Shown here piece after piece: positions 33,744 through 43,056 of a stretch of DNA of 64,000 nt. A program made the translations under genes and the position numbers. The stretch spans positions 4,151,432 through 4,215,431 of the forward strand of contig NZ_CP109901.1 in the NCBI RefSeq assembly GCF_033095805.1, in the 5' to 3' direction. The notes under the pieces were generated by a model that saw only the letters and a program-made list of their open reading frames with translations, was not told the DNA's origin and ran no database searches. How positions within the stretch are numbered: the first letter of the stretch is position 1; every line of letters starts with the position of its first letter. The stretch comes from Serratia sp. UGAL515B_01. Its GTDB lineage: Bacteria; Pseudomonadota; Gammaproteobacteria; Enterobacterales; Enterobacteriaceae.

Positions 33744-36044
33744 ATGACAATTTTGAATCACACACTGGGTTTTCCACGCGTTGGGTTGCGCCGTGAACTG
33801 AAAAAAGCGCAAGAAAGTTACTGGGCTGGTCATTCAACGCAGGAAGAACTACTGGCTGTGGGCCGGGAGTTGCGGGCTCGTCACTGGCAACAACAGCAGC
33901 AGGCAGGGGTAGATTTGGTGCCGGTTGGCGACTTTGCCTGGTACGATCACGTGTTGACGACCAGCCTGCTGCTGGGCAATGTCCCTGTGCGTCACCTGAA
34001 TAAAGATGGGTCGATCGATCTTGATACACTGTTTCGGATTGGTCGTGGACGAGCACCGACCGGTGAACCGGCGGCGGCAGCTGAAATGACCAAATGGTTT
34101 AACACCAACTATCACTATATGGTGCCTGAATTTACTCTAGGTCAACAGTTCAAACTGACTTGGACTCAACTACTGGATGAGGTCGATGAAGCGTTGGCAC
34201 TCGGCCATAAAATCAAACCGGTTTTACTTGGCCCGGTAACTTATCTCTGGTTGGGTAAAGTGAAGGGGGAGCAGTTTGATCGTCTATCACTGCTGAATGA
34301 TATCCTCCCCGTCTACCAGCAAGTGCTGGTGGAGTTAGCCAAACGCGGTATTGAGTGGGTTCAGATCGATGAACCTGCGCTGGTACTGGAGTTGCCGCAG
34401 GCCTGGTTGGACGCTTTCAAACCAGCATACTCTGCGCTTCAGGGGCCGGTAAAACTGTTGCTGACCACCTATTTCGATAGCATTGGCCATAATCTGGAGA
34501 CTCTCTGTACATTGCCAGTTCAGGGCCTGCATGTGGATTTGGTGGCAGGTTCTGATGACGTTGCCGAGCTGAATAATACGCTACCGAAAGAGTGGCTACT
34601 CTCTTTGGGGGTGATTAATGGCCGTAACGTCTGGCGGGCTGACCTGAGCACTTGGTTCGAACGTTTGCAACCCTTGGTTAACTGCCGCACGCTGTGGATC
34701 GGAACCTCTTGCTCACTGCTGCATAGTCCGATCGACCTGAACGTGGAAAACCGCTTGGACGCGGAAGTGAAGGGCTGGTTTGCCTTCGCTTTGCAGAAAT
34801 GTGCTGAGTTGTCGTTACTGAGTGGTGCTTTGAATAGCGGAAATGCAGCCAAACGGGCGGAACTGGATGCTTACAGTGCGCCAATACGTGCTCGCCGCCA
34901 GTCCAGCCGGGTGCATAATGCGCAGGTTCAACAACGCTTAGCGGCAATCACACCCAGGGATATCGAGCGTCAGCAGCCTTATGCGCTGCGTGCGCAGGTT
35001 CAGCAGGATCGTTTCAACCTGCCAGTCTGGCCAACCACCACTATTGGCTCTTTCCCCCAGACCACCGAAATTCGTGGCTTGCGTCTGGATTTCAAGCAAG
35101 GCCGTTTGGATGCGAAGAACTACCGCATCAGCATTGGTGAACATATCAAGCAGGCTATCGTCGAGCAAGAAAGGCTAGGGCTGGACGTATTGGTTCATGG
35201 CGAAGCTGAACGCAACGATATGGTGGAGTACTTTGGCGAAAATCTTGATGGTTTTGTGTTTACCCAAAACGGTTGGGTGCAGAGCTATGGCTCACGCTGT
35301 GTTAAACCGCCGGTGATCATTGGCGACATCAGCCGTCCGAATGCGATCACCGTCGAGTGGGCCAAGTTTGCCCAGTCGCTGACCGACAAGCCGGTAAAAG
35401 GTATGTTGACGGGGCCGGTGACCATTCTTTGTTGGTCATTCCCACGCGAAGATGTCACCCGCGAAACGATCGCCAAACAGATTGCGTTGGCGCTGCGTGA
35501 CGAAGTGGCGGATTTACAGAAGGCCGGTATCGGCATCATTCAGATCGATGAACCCGCATTGCGTGAAGGTTTACCGCTGCGTCAATCCGATTGGTCGGCC
35601 TATCTCAACTGGGCGGTGAATGCTTTTAAACTCAATGCTGCCGTGGCAAAGGATGATACGCAGATCCATACCCATATGTGTTATTGCGAGTTTAACGACA
35701 TTATGGACGCTATTGCAGATCTGGATGCTGATGTGATCACTATCGAAACCTCGCGTTCTGATATGGATCTGTTGGAAGTGTTTAAAGCGTTCGACTATCC
35801 GAACGAAATTGGGCCGGGCGTCTACGATATTCATTCACCTAACGTTCCAAGCGTGGAATGGATTGAGGCGCTATTGCGTAAAGCCGCACAGAATATCCCT
35901 GCAGGACGGTTGTGGGTTAACCCGGACTGTGGTCTAAAAACCCGTAGTTGGACCGAAACCCGTCAAGCGTTGGCGAACATGGTATTGGCGGCACATCGTC
36001 TTCGTGAGTACAAGCCAGAGGTTGATGACAAAGTAGCTTTGTAA
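33744..36044 (+). CDS. metE: Cobalamin-independent methionine synthase
   Basis: Transfers the methyl group of 5-methyltetrahydropteroyl-triglutamate to homocysteine. Starts at ATG 33744 (MTILNHTLGFPRVG) with GGAGG eight bases upstream; an upstream in-frame ATG at 33729 is less likely. 766 aa; the zinc ligands are visible in IHTHMCYCEFND and NPDCGLKTR. The duplicated barrel architecture (WPTTTIGSFPQT, VHGEAERNDMVEYFGE) is intact. Confidence 0.97.
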   Translation: MTILNHTLGFPRVGLRRELKKAQESYWAGHSTQEELLAVGRELRARHWQQQQQAGVDLVPVGDFAWYDHVLTTSLLLGNVPVRHLNKDGSIDLDTLFRIGRGRAPTGEPAAAAEMTKWFNTNYHYMVPEFTLGQQFKLTWTQLLDEVDEALALGHKIKPVLLGPVTYLWLGKVKGEQFDRLSLLNDILPVYQQVLVELAKRGIEWVQIDEPALVLELPQAWLDAFKPAYSALQGPVKLLLTTYFDSIGHNLETLCTLPVQGLHVDLVAGSDDVAELNNTLPKEWLLSLGVINGRNVWRADLSTWFERLQPLVNCRTLWIGTSCSLLHSPIDLNVENRLDAEVKGWFAFALQKCAELSLLSGALNSGNAAKRAELDAYSAPIRARRQSSRVHNAQVQQRLAAITPRDIERQQPYALRAQVQQDRFNLPVWPTTTIGSFPQTTEIRGLRLDFKQGRLDAKNYRISIGEHIKQAIVEQERLGLDVLVHGEAERNDMVEYFGENLDGFVFTQNGWVQSYGSRCVKPPVIIGDISRPNAITVEWAKFAQSLTDKPVKGMLTGPVTILCWSFPREDVTRETIAKQIALALRDEVADLQKAGIGIIQIDEPALREGLPLRQSDWSAYLNWAVNAFKLNAAVAKDDTQIHTHMCYCEFNDIMDAIADLDADVITIETSRSDMDLLEVFKAFDYPNEIGPGVYDIHSPNVPSVEWIEALLRKAAQNIPAGRLWVNPDCGLKTRSWTETRQALANMVLAAHRLREYKPEVDDKVAL

Positions 36045-36261
36045 CCCTTGGATGCACGTGGCCTGACACACCGAGGAGAGTTCTGGGGGCTCACGTTGGG
36101 CTTGTTCTCCTGATTTGGCAAGCTCCTGACTCGGTCGCAGTCACTGGCATTAAATAAAACAACGACAGTTTTGCGACCGAAACGTCGGCATGATTATCAG
36201 GAAGTACCGAGTAAGTTGCCCTCGCTATCCTTCGACCTATCATGGCTTTATCATCAGTCTC

Positions 36262-36286
36262 AGGGCGCTTGTGCGCCCTATTTTTA
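36262..36286 (+). terminator. Rho-independent terminator of metE
   Basis: AGGGCGC (36262-36268) pairs with GCGCCCT (36273-36279), followed by ATTTTT. It lies between the convergent genes metE and dlh. The stretch 36045-36261 upstream holds nothing else recognisable. Confidence 0.85.
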
Positions 36287-36330
36287 GGCATCTTTTTCCC
36301 CTCACTCAGTTGAGGGATGTGGACACACGC

Positions 36331-37167
36331 CTATTTAACGCCAACCACACCGTGCTGTGTAAACCATGACAACATACGTTGCCAACCATCGGTTGAGGCT
36401 TCGGCGTTATAACTTGGGCGGTAATCTGCGTGAAAAGCATGGTCGGCTTCTGGATACACAACAATCTCTGCGTCGGCATTGGCCGCGCGGATAGCCTGAC
36501 GCATGGTTTCCACTGTATCCATAGGAATGCTGGCATCCTGACCGCCATACAGTCCGAGCACCGGGGCAGAAAGATGGGTAGCAATATCGACCGGATGCTT
36601 TGGCGTATTCAGCGTTTTTTCACCGACCAGTTTGCCATACCAGGTTACAGCTGCCTTCAACTGTGGATTATGCGCGGCATACAGCCAAGTGATGCGCCCA
36701 CCCCAACAAAAACCTGTGATCGCCAGTTTACTGGCATCACCGCCATGGCGTGTTGCCCAGTGCGCGGTGTGATCCAAGTCTGCTAATACTTGGTTGTCGG
36801 GGACGTGACTCACCAGCTTTTTTAACAACTCACCGATGTCACTGAAATCTCTGGCATCACCCTGCCGGAAATAGAGTTCCGGCGCAATCGCCATATAGCC
36901 TTGTTTCGCCAAACGACGGCATAAATCTTGAATATGTTCGTGAACGCCAAAGATTTCCTGTACCACCAGAATGACCGGGAGCGGCCCAGGATGATTGGCT
37001 GGTTTGGCAATATAGGCTGGCAGGTCTTCTCCTTGTGAAGGGATCGTGGTTTCTCCAACATGTATGTCGTGTTCATCGGTCAAGATAGTTGACGCCGCTA
37101 ACGGCGCAACGGCAGGGGTGAAACCCTCTTTAGCCTTGTTGAGCATCATCTCTGGTTCGGTTTTCAT
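36331..37167 (-). CDS. Dienelactone hydrolase family protein (YsgA-like)
   Basis: 278 aa alpha/beta hydrolase (E. coli YsgA 271) in its conserved place between metE and udp. The nucleophile elbow GFCWGG has the dienelactone-hydrolase cysteine; VLGLYGGQDASIP carries the Asp and EADHAFHADYRPSY the His of the triad. VQEIFGVHEHIQDLCRRL is the conserved N-terminal block. The in vivo substrate is unknown. GGAG precedes the ATG. Confidence 0.9.
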   Translation of the reverse strand: MKTEPEMMLNKAKEGFTPAVAPLAASTILTDEHDIHVGETTIPSQGEDLPAYIAKPANHPGPLPVILVVQEIFGVHEHIQDLCRRLAKQGYMAIAPELYFRQGDARDFSDIGELLKKLVSHVPDNQVLADLDHTAHWATRHGGDASKLAITGFCWGGRITWLYAAHNPQLKAAVTWYGKLVGEKTLNTPKHPVDIATHLSAPVLGLYGGQDASIPMDTVETMRQAIRAANADAEIVVYPEADHAFHADYRPSYNAEASTDGWQRMLSWFTQHGVVGVK

Positions 37168-37201
37168 TGGTAGTCTCCATGTAATAGAGAGAAGCCTAGC
37201 G

Positions 37202-37309
37202 ATACCCGCCGTCCTTCAAGTTCCTGGGAATAAAAGGATCTCGTCCGTGAGACTCCCCCAACTGACAGCAGTTGTCGTCAACCCGCACTCTTGAAGTAAC
37301 TTGGGTATA
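37202..37309. repeat. ERIC-like repeat, diverged
   Basis: ATACCCGCCGTCCTTCAAG on the left and CTTGAAGTAACTTGGGTATA on the right are inverted ERIC-type termini about 108 bp apart. The middle differs from canonical ERIC. Confidence 0.65.
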
Positions 37310-37403
37310 TAGGCAAGATTACCGCTTATTTGTCATGCCACAGTCGGATTTGACGGGCTGTAGCCTAAACTTGTCGAGAACATTTCCCGTGGCACTCTTT
37401 AAT

Positions 37404-37471
37404 TGTGATATCCATCACTAAAATAATGTATTCAAATATTCGTTTCTTTTCATGTGGTGATTTAAGTCACT
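37404..37471 (+). promoter_or_regulatory. Two CRP-type sites upstream of udp
   Basis: TGTGATATCCATCACT (37404-37419) and GGTGATTTAAGTCACT (37456-37471) each fit the CRP half-site pattern with a six-base spacer. They are about 52 bases apart. The E. coli udp promoter is likewise controlled by tandem CRP sites flanking a CytR site, so the arrangement seems conserved. Confidence 0.7.
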
Positions 37472-37544
37472 AAATTCGCCGAAAGTTTTCAGTAGAGTAC
37501 TTTTTTTGTTCCCCCCATAAACAGGTTCCATGAGGAGTCTACCT

Positions 37545-38306
37545 ATGTCTCAGTCTGACGTTTTTCACCTTGGCCTTACTAAAAATGATTTACAAGGGGC
37601 TACACTGGCCATTGTTCCCGGCGATCCACTGCGTGTAGAGAAAATTGCCAAACTGATGGCAAACCCTGTGCACCTGGCCTCTCACCGCGAATTTACCTCC
37701 TGGCGTGCAGAATTGGATGGCAAAGCGGTGATCGTGTGTTCAACCGGTATTGGCGGACCTTCCACATCGATTGCGGTTGAAGAACTCGCTCAATTGGGTA
37801 TTCGCACCTTCCTGCGTATTGGTACCACCGGCGCCATTCAGGCCGATATCAACGTTGGTGATGTTCTTGTTACCACTGCTGCTGTGCGTCTTGATGGTGC
37901 CAGCTTGCACTTTGCGCCGATGGAGTTTCCAGCAGTAGCGGATTTCGCCTGTACTACTGCGTTGGTTGAAGCTGCCAAGGCCAGTGGTGCAACAACGCAT
38001 ATTGGCATTACTGCATCTTCCGACACCTTCTACCCCGGTCAGGAACGCTACGATACCTATTCGGGGCGTGTGATCCGTCGTTTCAAAGATTCGATGGCAG
38101 AATGGCAATCCATGGGTGTAATGAACTATGAAATGGAATCTGCTACCTTGCTGACTATGTGTGCCAGCCAGGGCTTACGTGCGGGAATGGTTGCCGGTGT
38201 GATAGTCAATCGTACCCAACAAGAGATCCCTAATGCCGAAATCATGCAGAAAACTGAAAGCCAGGCGGTGCAGATAGTCGTTGAAGCCGCTCGTCGTCTG
38301 CTGTAG
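37545..38306 (+). CDS. udp: Uridine phosphorylase
   Basis: Cleaves uridine with phosphate to uracil and ribose-1-phosphate in pyrimidine salvage. Starts at ATG 37545 (MSQSDVFHLGLTKNDLQGA) with AGGAG upstream. 253 aa, the E. coli length. The PNP/UDP family signature STGIGGPSTSIAVEELAQLG, phosphate-binding RIGTTGAIQ and ribose-binding NYEMESATLLT are intact. Confidence 0.97.
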   Translation: MSQSDVFHLGLTKNDLQGATLAIVPGDPLRVEKIAKLMANPVHLASHREFTSWRAELDGKAVIVCSTGIGGPSTSIAVEELAQLGIRTFLRIGTTGAIQADINVGDVLVTTAAVRLDGASLHFAPMEFPAVADFACTTALVEAAKASGATTHIGITASSDTFYPGQERYDTYSGRVIRRFKDSMAEWQSMGVMNYEMESATLLTMCASQGLRAGMVAGVIVNRTQQEIPNAEIMQKTESQAVQIVVEAARRLL

Positions 38307-38319
38307 TTGCTGCCAATTG

Positions 38320-38342
38320 CGGGCCTTTCAACGGCCCATTTC
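38320..38342 (+). terminator. Terminator-like hairpin after udp
   Basis: GGGCC (38321-38325) pairs with GGCCC (38333-38337) 14 bases after the stop codon, with a short T stretch following. Confidence 0.5.
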
Positions 38343-38357
38343 GTCGCTTTGCGCACC

Positions 38358-38414
38358 AGGCTGTGTTTCTTAATTAACGGCAGTGGTGCTTGCGTGCAAT
38401 TAAAGGAACACTGT
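38358..38414. repeat. Family-1 MITE remnant (solo ends)
   Basis: AGGCTGTGTTTCTTAATT and AATTAAAGGAACACTGT are the two inverted ends, only about 57 bp apart, with CGGCAGTGGTGCTTGCG from the right-hand subterminal region between them. It is an extreme internal-deletion derivative. Confidence 0.65.
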
Positions 38415-38636
38415 CCCATTAACAGAGATTGATGACAAAACCGCCTTCTAGCCTGAGATATCTGGGCTTAGCGCACAGACGGCTTACGCCGTTACGACCC
38501 CATCGACACGCTCTCCCTAATAATCGACTTTGTCAGCAGTCTGAATGAGTACGGTTATATTCATTTGCTCCATGCTGTCTGCAGTTGTATGGTCTGTCTG
38601 TCTGCACATCTCAAGATAACCAACGAGGGGACGTCT

Positions 38637-39419
38637 ATGACCGTTCAGATCTTGCATCATCCATCTTTGGCACCGCTTGACGGGGGTATTAATTTTCGCG
38701 ATTTAGGGGGTAACAGCGTTGCTGATGGTGGCCGTATCAAACGTGGGCTTTTGTTTCGTTCCGGTTCTCTGGAGCGCCTGACGGAGAGCGATTGCCGTTT
38801 CCTGGCGGATATTCCGGTGCGTTTTGTGCTGGATTACCGAGACGCCGATGAAGTTCAGACCAAACCGGATGTGCTATGGGAGGGGGCTAACTATCACCAT
38901 GTTCCAGCGAATCCGCTTAGTAATGAAGTGAATGCCAATCTGGAAAAACTCACCAGTGAAACGTTTGGCGAGTATGATGCCAAGGCATTTATGCTGGAAC
39001 TGTACCGACGCCTGCCGTTCAACAATGCTGCATATCGTCAGTTGGTCCAACTTTTGATGCAACCTGAAGGTGGAGCCATTGTTCAGCATTGTGCAGTGGG
39101 TAAGGATCGTACCGGTATTGGTTCGGCTTTGGTGCTGCTCGCGCTGGGTGCAGATGAAACTACGGTACTGGAGGATTATCTGCTGACTGAAACCACACTG
39201 GCGGTTTTCCGTGAACAGATGTTGGATCAACTCTCCACTCGTTTGGATGCTGTTGCGTTGGCGCAGTTCGCCTATGTACTGAGCGCACGTGAAGAATTCC
39301 TGATGACTGCTTTGGGCTGTATTCGTGAGCAATATGGCTCTGCTGATCGCTGGCTTGAGGATGAGTACGGGCTAGGGAAAGCCCAGCGAGAGACGTTGCA
39401 GGCGTTCTATCTTGAATAA
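38637..39419 (+). CDS. Tyrosine-protein phosphatase (dual-specificity type)
   Basis: 260 aa from ATG 38637 (MTVQILHHPSLAPLDGGINF), with GAGGGG upstream; the frame is open further 5' without support. The catalytic P-loop HCAVGKDRTGIG near residue 157 holds the Cys and Arg. NFRDLGGNSV and LLFRSGSLERLTESD are the conserved N-terminal blocks of the bacterial Y_phosphatase3 family. The enzyme hydrolyses phosphotyrosine or possibly phosphoinositides. It has no signal peptide. It lies in an accessory block absent from the E. coli udp-rmuC interval; the physiological target is unknown. Confidence 0.88.
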   Translation: MTVQILHHPSLAPLDGGINFRDLGGNSVADGGRIKRGLLFRSGSLERLTESDCRFLADIPVRFVLDYRDADEVQTKPDVLWEGANYHHVPANPLSNEVNANLEKLTSETFGEYDAKAFMLELYRRLPFNNAAYRQLVQLLMQPEGGAIVQHCAVGKDRTGIGSALVLLALGADETTVLEDYLLTETTLAVFREQMLDQLSTRLDAVALAQFAYVLSAREEFLMTALGCIREQYGSADRWLEDEYGLGKAQRETLQAFYLE

Positions 39420-39489
39420 TTGGTTAGCCAGAGAGGTTTGCGATTGCGTATTATTGAGGTTAGTTTTTTATCTAAACAGGAGCAGGTAA

Positions 39490-40019
39490 TTGAGCCTCAA
39501 TGATGTTGTCGACTGGGTGAGCGAAGTGATACGCCAACATGAAGCTTGGGCTGTACCTATCATCTTCTTTTTGGCATTTGGCGAGTCACTGGCTTTTCTT
39601 TCTTTGCTGCTGCCTGCAACGGTCATTTTGCTCGCGTTGGGGGCACTTATCGGCGAAAGTGGCATTGCTTTCTGGCCGATTTGGGCCGCCGCTACGGCAG
39701 GGGCATTTTTTGGTGATTGGCTTTCCTATTGGGTGGGATATCACTACCAGGATCGTGTTGCCCATATGTGGCCGCTTTCGCGTAATCCACAGCTGTTAGT
39801 GCGTGGTCATGCATTTTTTGAACGGTGGGGTGTTCTGGGTATTTTCTTTGGCCGCTTCTTCGGCCCATTGCGTGCCGTGGTGCCGTTGGTCGGGGGATCT
39901 GCGCTATGCCACAAACGTTGTTCCAGACCGCTAATATTACCTCAGCGATGATCTGGGCATTTGGGATCTTGGCTCCCGGGGCATTTGGGATTAAGTGGTT
40001 GACACAGTGGATGGGCTAG
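39490..40019 (+). pseudogene. DedA-family membrane protein, frameshifted
   Basis: Starts at TTG 39490 behind AGGAG. The first ~134 residues form a DedA protein: AFGESLAFLSLLLPATVILL, then AGAFFGDWLSYWVGYHY and FFGRFFGPLRAVVPLVGG. After the G run at 39892-39896 the family sequence continues in the next frame (ICAMPQTLFQTANITSAMIW, ending KWLTQWMG and TAG at 40019), so one G is missing. DedA proteins are flippases or transport-like proteins needed for membrane homeostasis. The final stop codon overlaps the first bases of a family-1 MITE. A sequencing error in the G run is possible. Confidence 0.82.
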
Positions 40020-40446
40020 GCTGTGTCCCTTAACTGTCCGTGGTGCCGTCGCAGACCCAAAAGCTCGTTATCCAAGATAGAGAGTGAAAGGCTGAGTGGC
40101 ACAAGGTTCAAGCTCGACAACGCAGATAAAGCGTGCCCTTCCGCGCTTGGACCACGTGCAAGCATTGCTGTGTTGTCCGCGGCTTACTGAGTCCACGAAA
40201 AACTCACGGCTCACACCTTTTCCTAAATAACCGCGCTTAATACCGCTTCACTGTAAGCTTCAGGTCGGTGGGAATAATGCGGAACGCCGACACGACGTGA
40301 ACCCCTCCCTGGGGGCTCGTGTCGCGCATCCCTGCGCTTAACGGTCGGCTAACCTGCATCACTCCCACCTGTAGCACTATTAGACGGGGCTATTTAGGCA
40401 TAAATGACCGCCAGTGGTACTTGCGAGCAGCTAAAAGATAACGCCT
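40018..40446 (+). repeat. Family-1 MITE copy C, interrupted by a family-2 MITE
   Basis: Left end AGGCTGTGTCCCTTAACTGT; the interior follows copy A up to CTCACGGCTCACACC at about 40217. After a 177-bp family-2 element it resumes with AAATGACCGCCAGTGGTAC and a degenerate right end near 40446. Its internal segment has the copy A orientation. The insertion proves that family 2 moved after family 1 was in place. Confidence 0.8.
40222..40398. repeat. Family-2 MITE nested in family-1 copy C
   Basis: CCTAAATAACCGCGCTTAAT on the left and GACGGGGCTATTTAGG on the right are the family-2 termini. The interior contains CCCTCCCTGGGGGCTCGTGT, the shared hairpin. Confidence 0.8.
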
Positions 40447-40453
40447 AAATGTC

Positions 40454-40580
40454 TATACCCTTCATACTTCAAGTTACATGGGGGTTGGCTTCGTGCGTTC
40501 GTACCGGTCACATAGTGAGCTATGCTCCTGGTGACTCTCAGACTTGCCGCCTACATGCAACTCGAATTATTTTGGGTATA
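40454..40580. repeat. Complete ERIC element (127 bp)
   Basis: Runs from TATACCCTTCATACTTCAAG to CGAATTATTTTGGGTATA, exactly 127 bp, the canonical ERIC length, with the central stem CTATGCTCCTGGTGACTC. It sits immediately after the nested MITEs. Confidence 0.88.
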
Positions 40581-40730
40581 ACCTCATTAATTACTTTTCA
40601 TTGCTAAATATAATTAAAGCTAAGTGAGAATTCGATCACGATTTTATCTTAAGATAATGTTTTTTCTTTCCCTGGCTTTTTAGTGGTGTTATTTTCCAAA
40701 TAAGTGGATTGTTACTGTTAATAAACAGGC

Positions 40731-40779
40731 AAAACCCAAATCTGTTGACGAAAAATTGTCACGGGTTTGGGTTTTTTTT
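40731..40779 (+). terminator. Strong terminator with no upstream gene
   Basis: AAAACCCAAA (40731-40740) pairs with TTTGGGTTTT (40766-40775), and the inner TGAC pairs with GTCA, followed by eight T. It is 78 bases before the secreted phosphatase gene. It may end a small RNA transcribed from 40581-40730 or act as an attenuator in the phosphatase leader. Confidence 0.65.
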
Positions 40780-40857
40780 GTGGTTTAGTTAAGTAACGAC
40801 TGCGAGTAATTAAAAAGCTAACGTATAGACGTAATATTTTCTACTAAGGAATAATCA

Positions 40858-41646
40858 ATGAAAATTAAAACATGGTTGTTGGCCTCTCTGCTTTCTTTAT
40901 CTTCGGCATCTGTACTTCATGTTTCTGCTGCTGAAACCGATAGCGTAAATATTTACTTTGCCCGTCATGGTAAAACGATACTTAATACCTATGAACGAGT
41001 ACAGGGCTGGGCAGATTCACCACTGACACCTGCGGGTGTCGAAGTGGCTCGCTATCTGGGGGCGGGTTTAAAAGGGATCACATTTGATCGCTATTACACC
41101 AGCGATGCGGGGCGGCAGCGCGAAACGATGAAAACTATCCTGCAGGAAATTGGACAGCCGCAGGCTAAAGTAACGGAGCTTACTGATTTACGTGAGGTAT
41201 TCTTCGGAGGATTTGAAGGGCTGCCAAACGAAAATATGTACGATGCCTCTGCTAAAACGCTGGGTTTGGCTCCCGGTGTCACTGTTTTTAAGCAGGTAAG
41301 TGAAGGCAAAATCAACCTTATCACAATGGTTGATACCATCAGCAAGAGTGATGACCAAAAAGAGGCCGAAGATGCTCTCCAGGTTAAAACGCGTATGCAG
41401 CGTGCTTTGAATACCATGGTACAGGATGCCTTAAAGGATGGAGACAAAAATATACTGGCGGTTTCTTCAGGATTATCGATATTAATGATGCTTTCAGATA
41501 TGACTGATAATCCGAATAAAAATAAGCCACTGGAAAATGCAGCGGTAGTGAAGATTAGTTATAAAGATGGAAAATATACGGTAACCGACGTTGGCGACAT
41601 GAGTTATGTATCAAAAGGAAAGGAGGCCTTAAAGAAAAGTCATTAA
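40858..41646 (+). CDS. Secreted histidine-phosphatase-superfamily protein
   Basis: 262 aa with a signal peptide (about residues 1-24, LLASLLSLSSASVLHVSA|AE). The phosphohistidine motif ARHGKT is present, followed by NTYERVQGWADSPLTPAG, as in phosphoglycerate-mutase-like phosphatases. The second catalytic histidine, usually in V-S-H-G, is a serine here (AVSSGLSI). Activity may be altered or dependent on another residue. The substrate is unknown; periplasmic members remove phosphate from small molecules. A porin gene follows 96 bases downstream in the same direction and may share its function. Confidence 0.82.
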   Translation: MKIKTWLLASLLSLSSASVLHVSAAETDSVNIYFARHGKTILNTYERVQGWADSPLTPAGVEVARYLGAGLKGITFDRYYTSDAGRQRETMKTILQEIGQPQAKVTELTDLREVFFGGFEGLPNENMYDASAKTLGLAPGVTVFKQVSEGKINLITMVDTISKSDDQKEAEDALQVKTRMQRALNTMVQDALKDGDKNILAVSSGLSILMMLSDMTDNPNKNKPLENAAVVKISYKDGKYTVTDVGDMSYVSKGKEALKKSH

Positions 41647-41742
41647 GCTTTTTTGTGAAAATAAATATACCTTCATAATTTTGATATGCCGGGTGTAAAT
41701 CCCCGGCTGGCTTTCACTAGATCTATTTCAGGGATGACAATA

Positions 41743-43056
41743 ATGAAAAGTTCCTTTTCATGGTGTTTTATTGCGGTATCACTATTATCTTCCACCGTTC
41801 AAGCTGCTGATGAAAACGTATTTTCCTCATCTTTTTTCAGTGATAGCCATGCTGAAATTTCACTGAAAAATATCTGGAAATACCTCAAGGAGGATTCTGC
41901 TAATCCCAAAAGAGTTCATAACGCTTGGGGGCAAGGGTTGGCGCTAAGCTATCAATCCGGTTATCTGGCAGATACTCTCGGTGTTAATCTTGATTACTAC
42001 AGTGCGGTAAAACTGGGAGCCAGCGACTATTTCAACAGTCGTGGAGTGCTGTATAACAATGGGCCAGGTAATGATAAAAGTAATGCAACTGGCTTCAGCA
42101 AGATTGGTCAACGCTATGTCAAACTTAAAGGTGAGGTTGGTGGTGCTGCGCTCAATGCACAGTGGGGTTGGCAAACTTTGCATGACTATGGCGTGCTTAC
42201 TAACTCCACACATCTTTCACCCACCGCTTACCTCGGCTGGTCGGGGGGGATAACGGGGGCTGGACTTTCTTTACGCGGTGCCTACGTTGAGCGCTCCATG
42301 GAGCGGAACTCTCCAGACAGCCTGCGTTTGCAAACCAATGATAGGCGTTTTATTAACCACCTTGCTACAGGAGAGCTGGGTTATAAAAATGACCTGTTTA
42401 ATGGGCAATTGATTTATGGAGAGTCGCAGAATTACTTACGTCGTCAGATCCTACTCCTAACGATTAAACCCGCTAAAAAACTCAGTCTGAGTAGCCAGAT
42501 TTATGCCACCCAGGCGTTGGATGATTACAAAGTGATGGCGCTGGACAGACGTAATTTTGATCGTACCGCTAATCACTATGCCTTTGATGTTAAATGGAAG
42601 GAACCTCGTTGGAACCTTAAGTTGGGGGCCTCCTACACACGGGCAGCGAAAGGAGAAGGCGAACTCGGTTTTTTTCCGCGGCAATTGACCAGAAACTCAC
42701 GCGGCTCTTACACCTCAATGTCCCACGTTGGCGAGGACTATCTGCGTGATGGTGAAACTATGTTGGCAGTGCTGGCCGAGTACCATATTACCCCAGAGTT
42801 TAGCGCAGGTATTACCGGCAACTATGGCCAGTTTAACTACCAAGGGACGATGGTGCACACGGGGGAAGTCAACGCTTTTGGCAGTTGGGCTCCTTCGCAT
42901 CCTGCGCTGAAAAATTTGAAGATTTTCAGCAGGATCGGTCCAGGTTGGTCCTATAAGAATGTGAATAAAACGCCAGTGATATCCGAAGGGCGTTATTTCC
43001 GTTCCCATTCTCTTGCTGCCGAGTTTATCGCCGAGTATCGCTTTAAACTGTTTTAG
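41743..43056 (+). CDS. OprD-family outer-membrane porin
   Basis: 437 aa from ATG 41743 (MKSSFSWCFIAVSLL); an ATG nine bases earlier is possible. The signal peptide ends at STVQA|AD. FSDSHAEISLKNIWKYLKED, GQGLALSYQSGYL, GVNLDYYSAVKLGASDYF and the terminal aromatic residue of EYRFKLF are typical of OprD-type 18-strand barrels for small, often anionic or amino-acid substrates. The upstream secreted phosphatase suggests linked nutrient acquisition. The stop codon TAG overlaps the first bases of MITE copy B. Confidence 0.85.
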   Translation: MKSSFSWCFIAVSLLSSTVQAADENVFSSSFFSDSHAEISLKNIWKYLKEDSANPKRVHNAWGQGLALSYQSGYLADTLGVNLDYYSAVKLGASDYFNSRGVLYNNGPGNDKSNATGFSKIGQRYVKLKGEVGGAALNAQWGWQTLHDYGVLTNSTHLSPTAYLGWSGGITGAGLSLRGAYVERSMERNSPDSLRLQTNDRRFINHLATGELGYKNDLFNGQLIYGESQNYLRRQILLLTIKPAKKLSLSSQIYATQALDDYKVMALDRRNFDRTANHYAFDVKWKEPRWNLKLGASYTRAAKGEGELGFFPRQLTRNSRGSYTSMSHVGEDYLRDGETMLAVLAEYHITPEFSAGITGNYGQFNYQGTMVHTGEVNAFGSWAPSHPALKNLKIFSRIGPGWSYKNVNKTPVISEGRYFRSHSLAAEFIAEYRFKLF

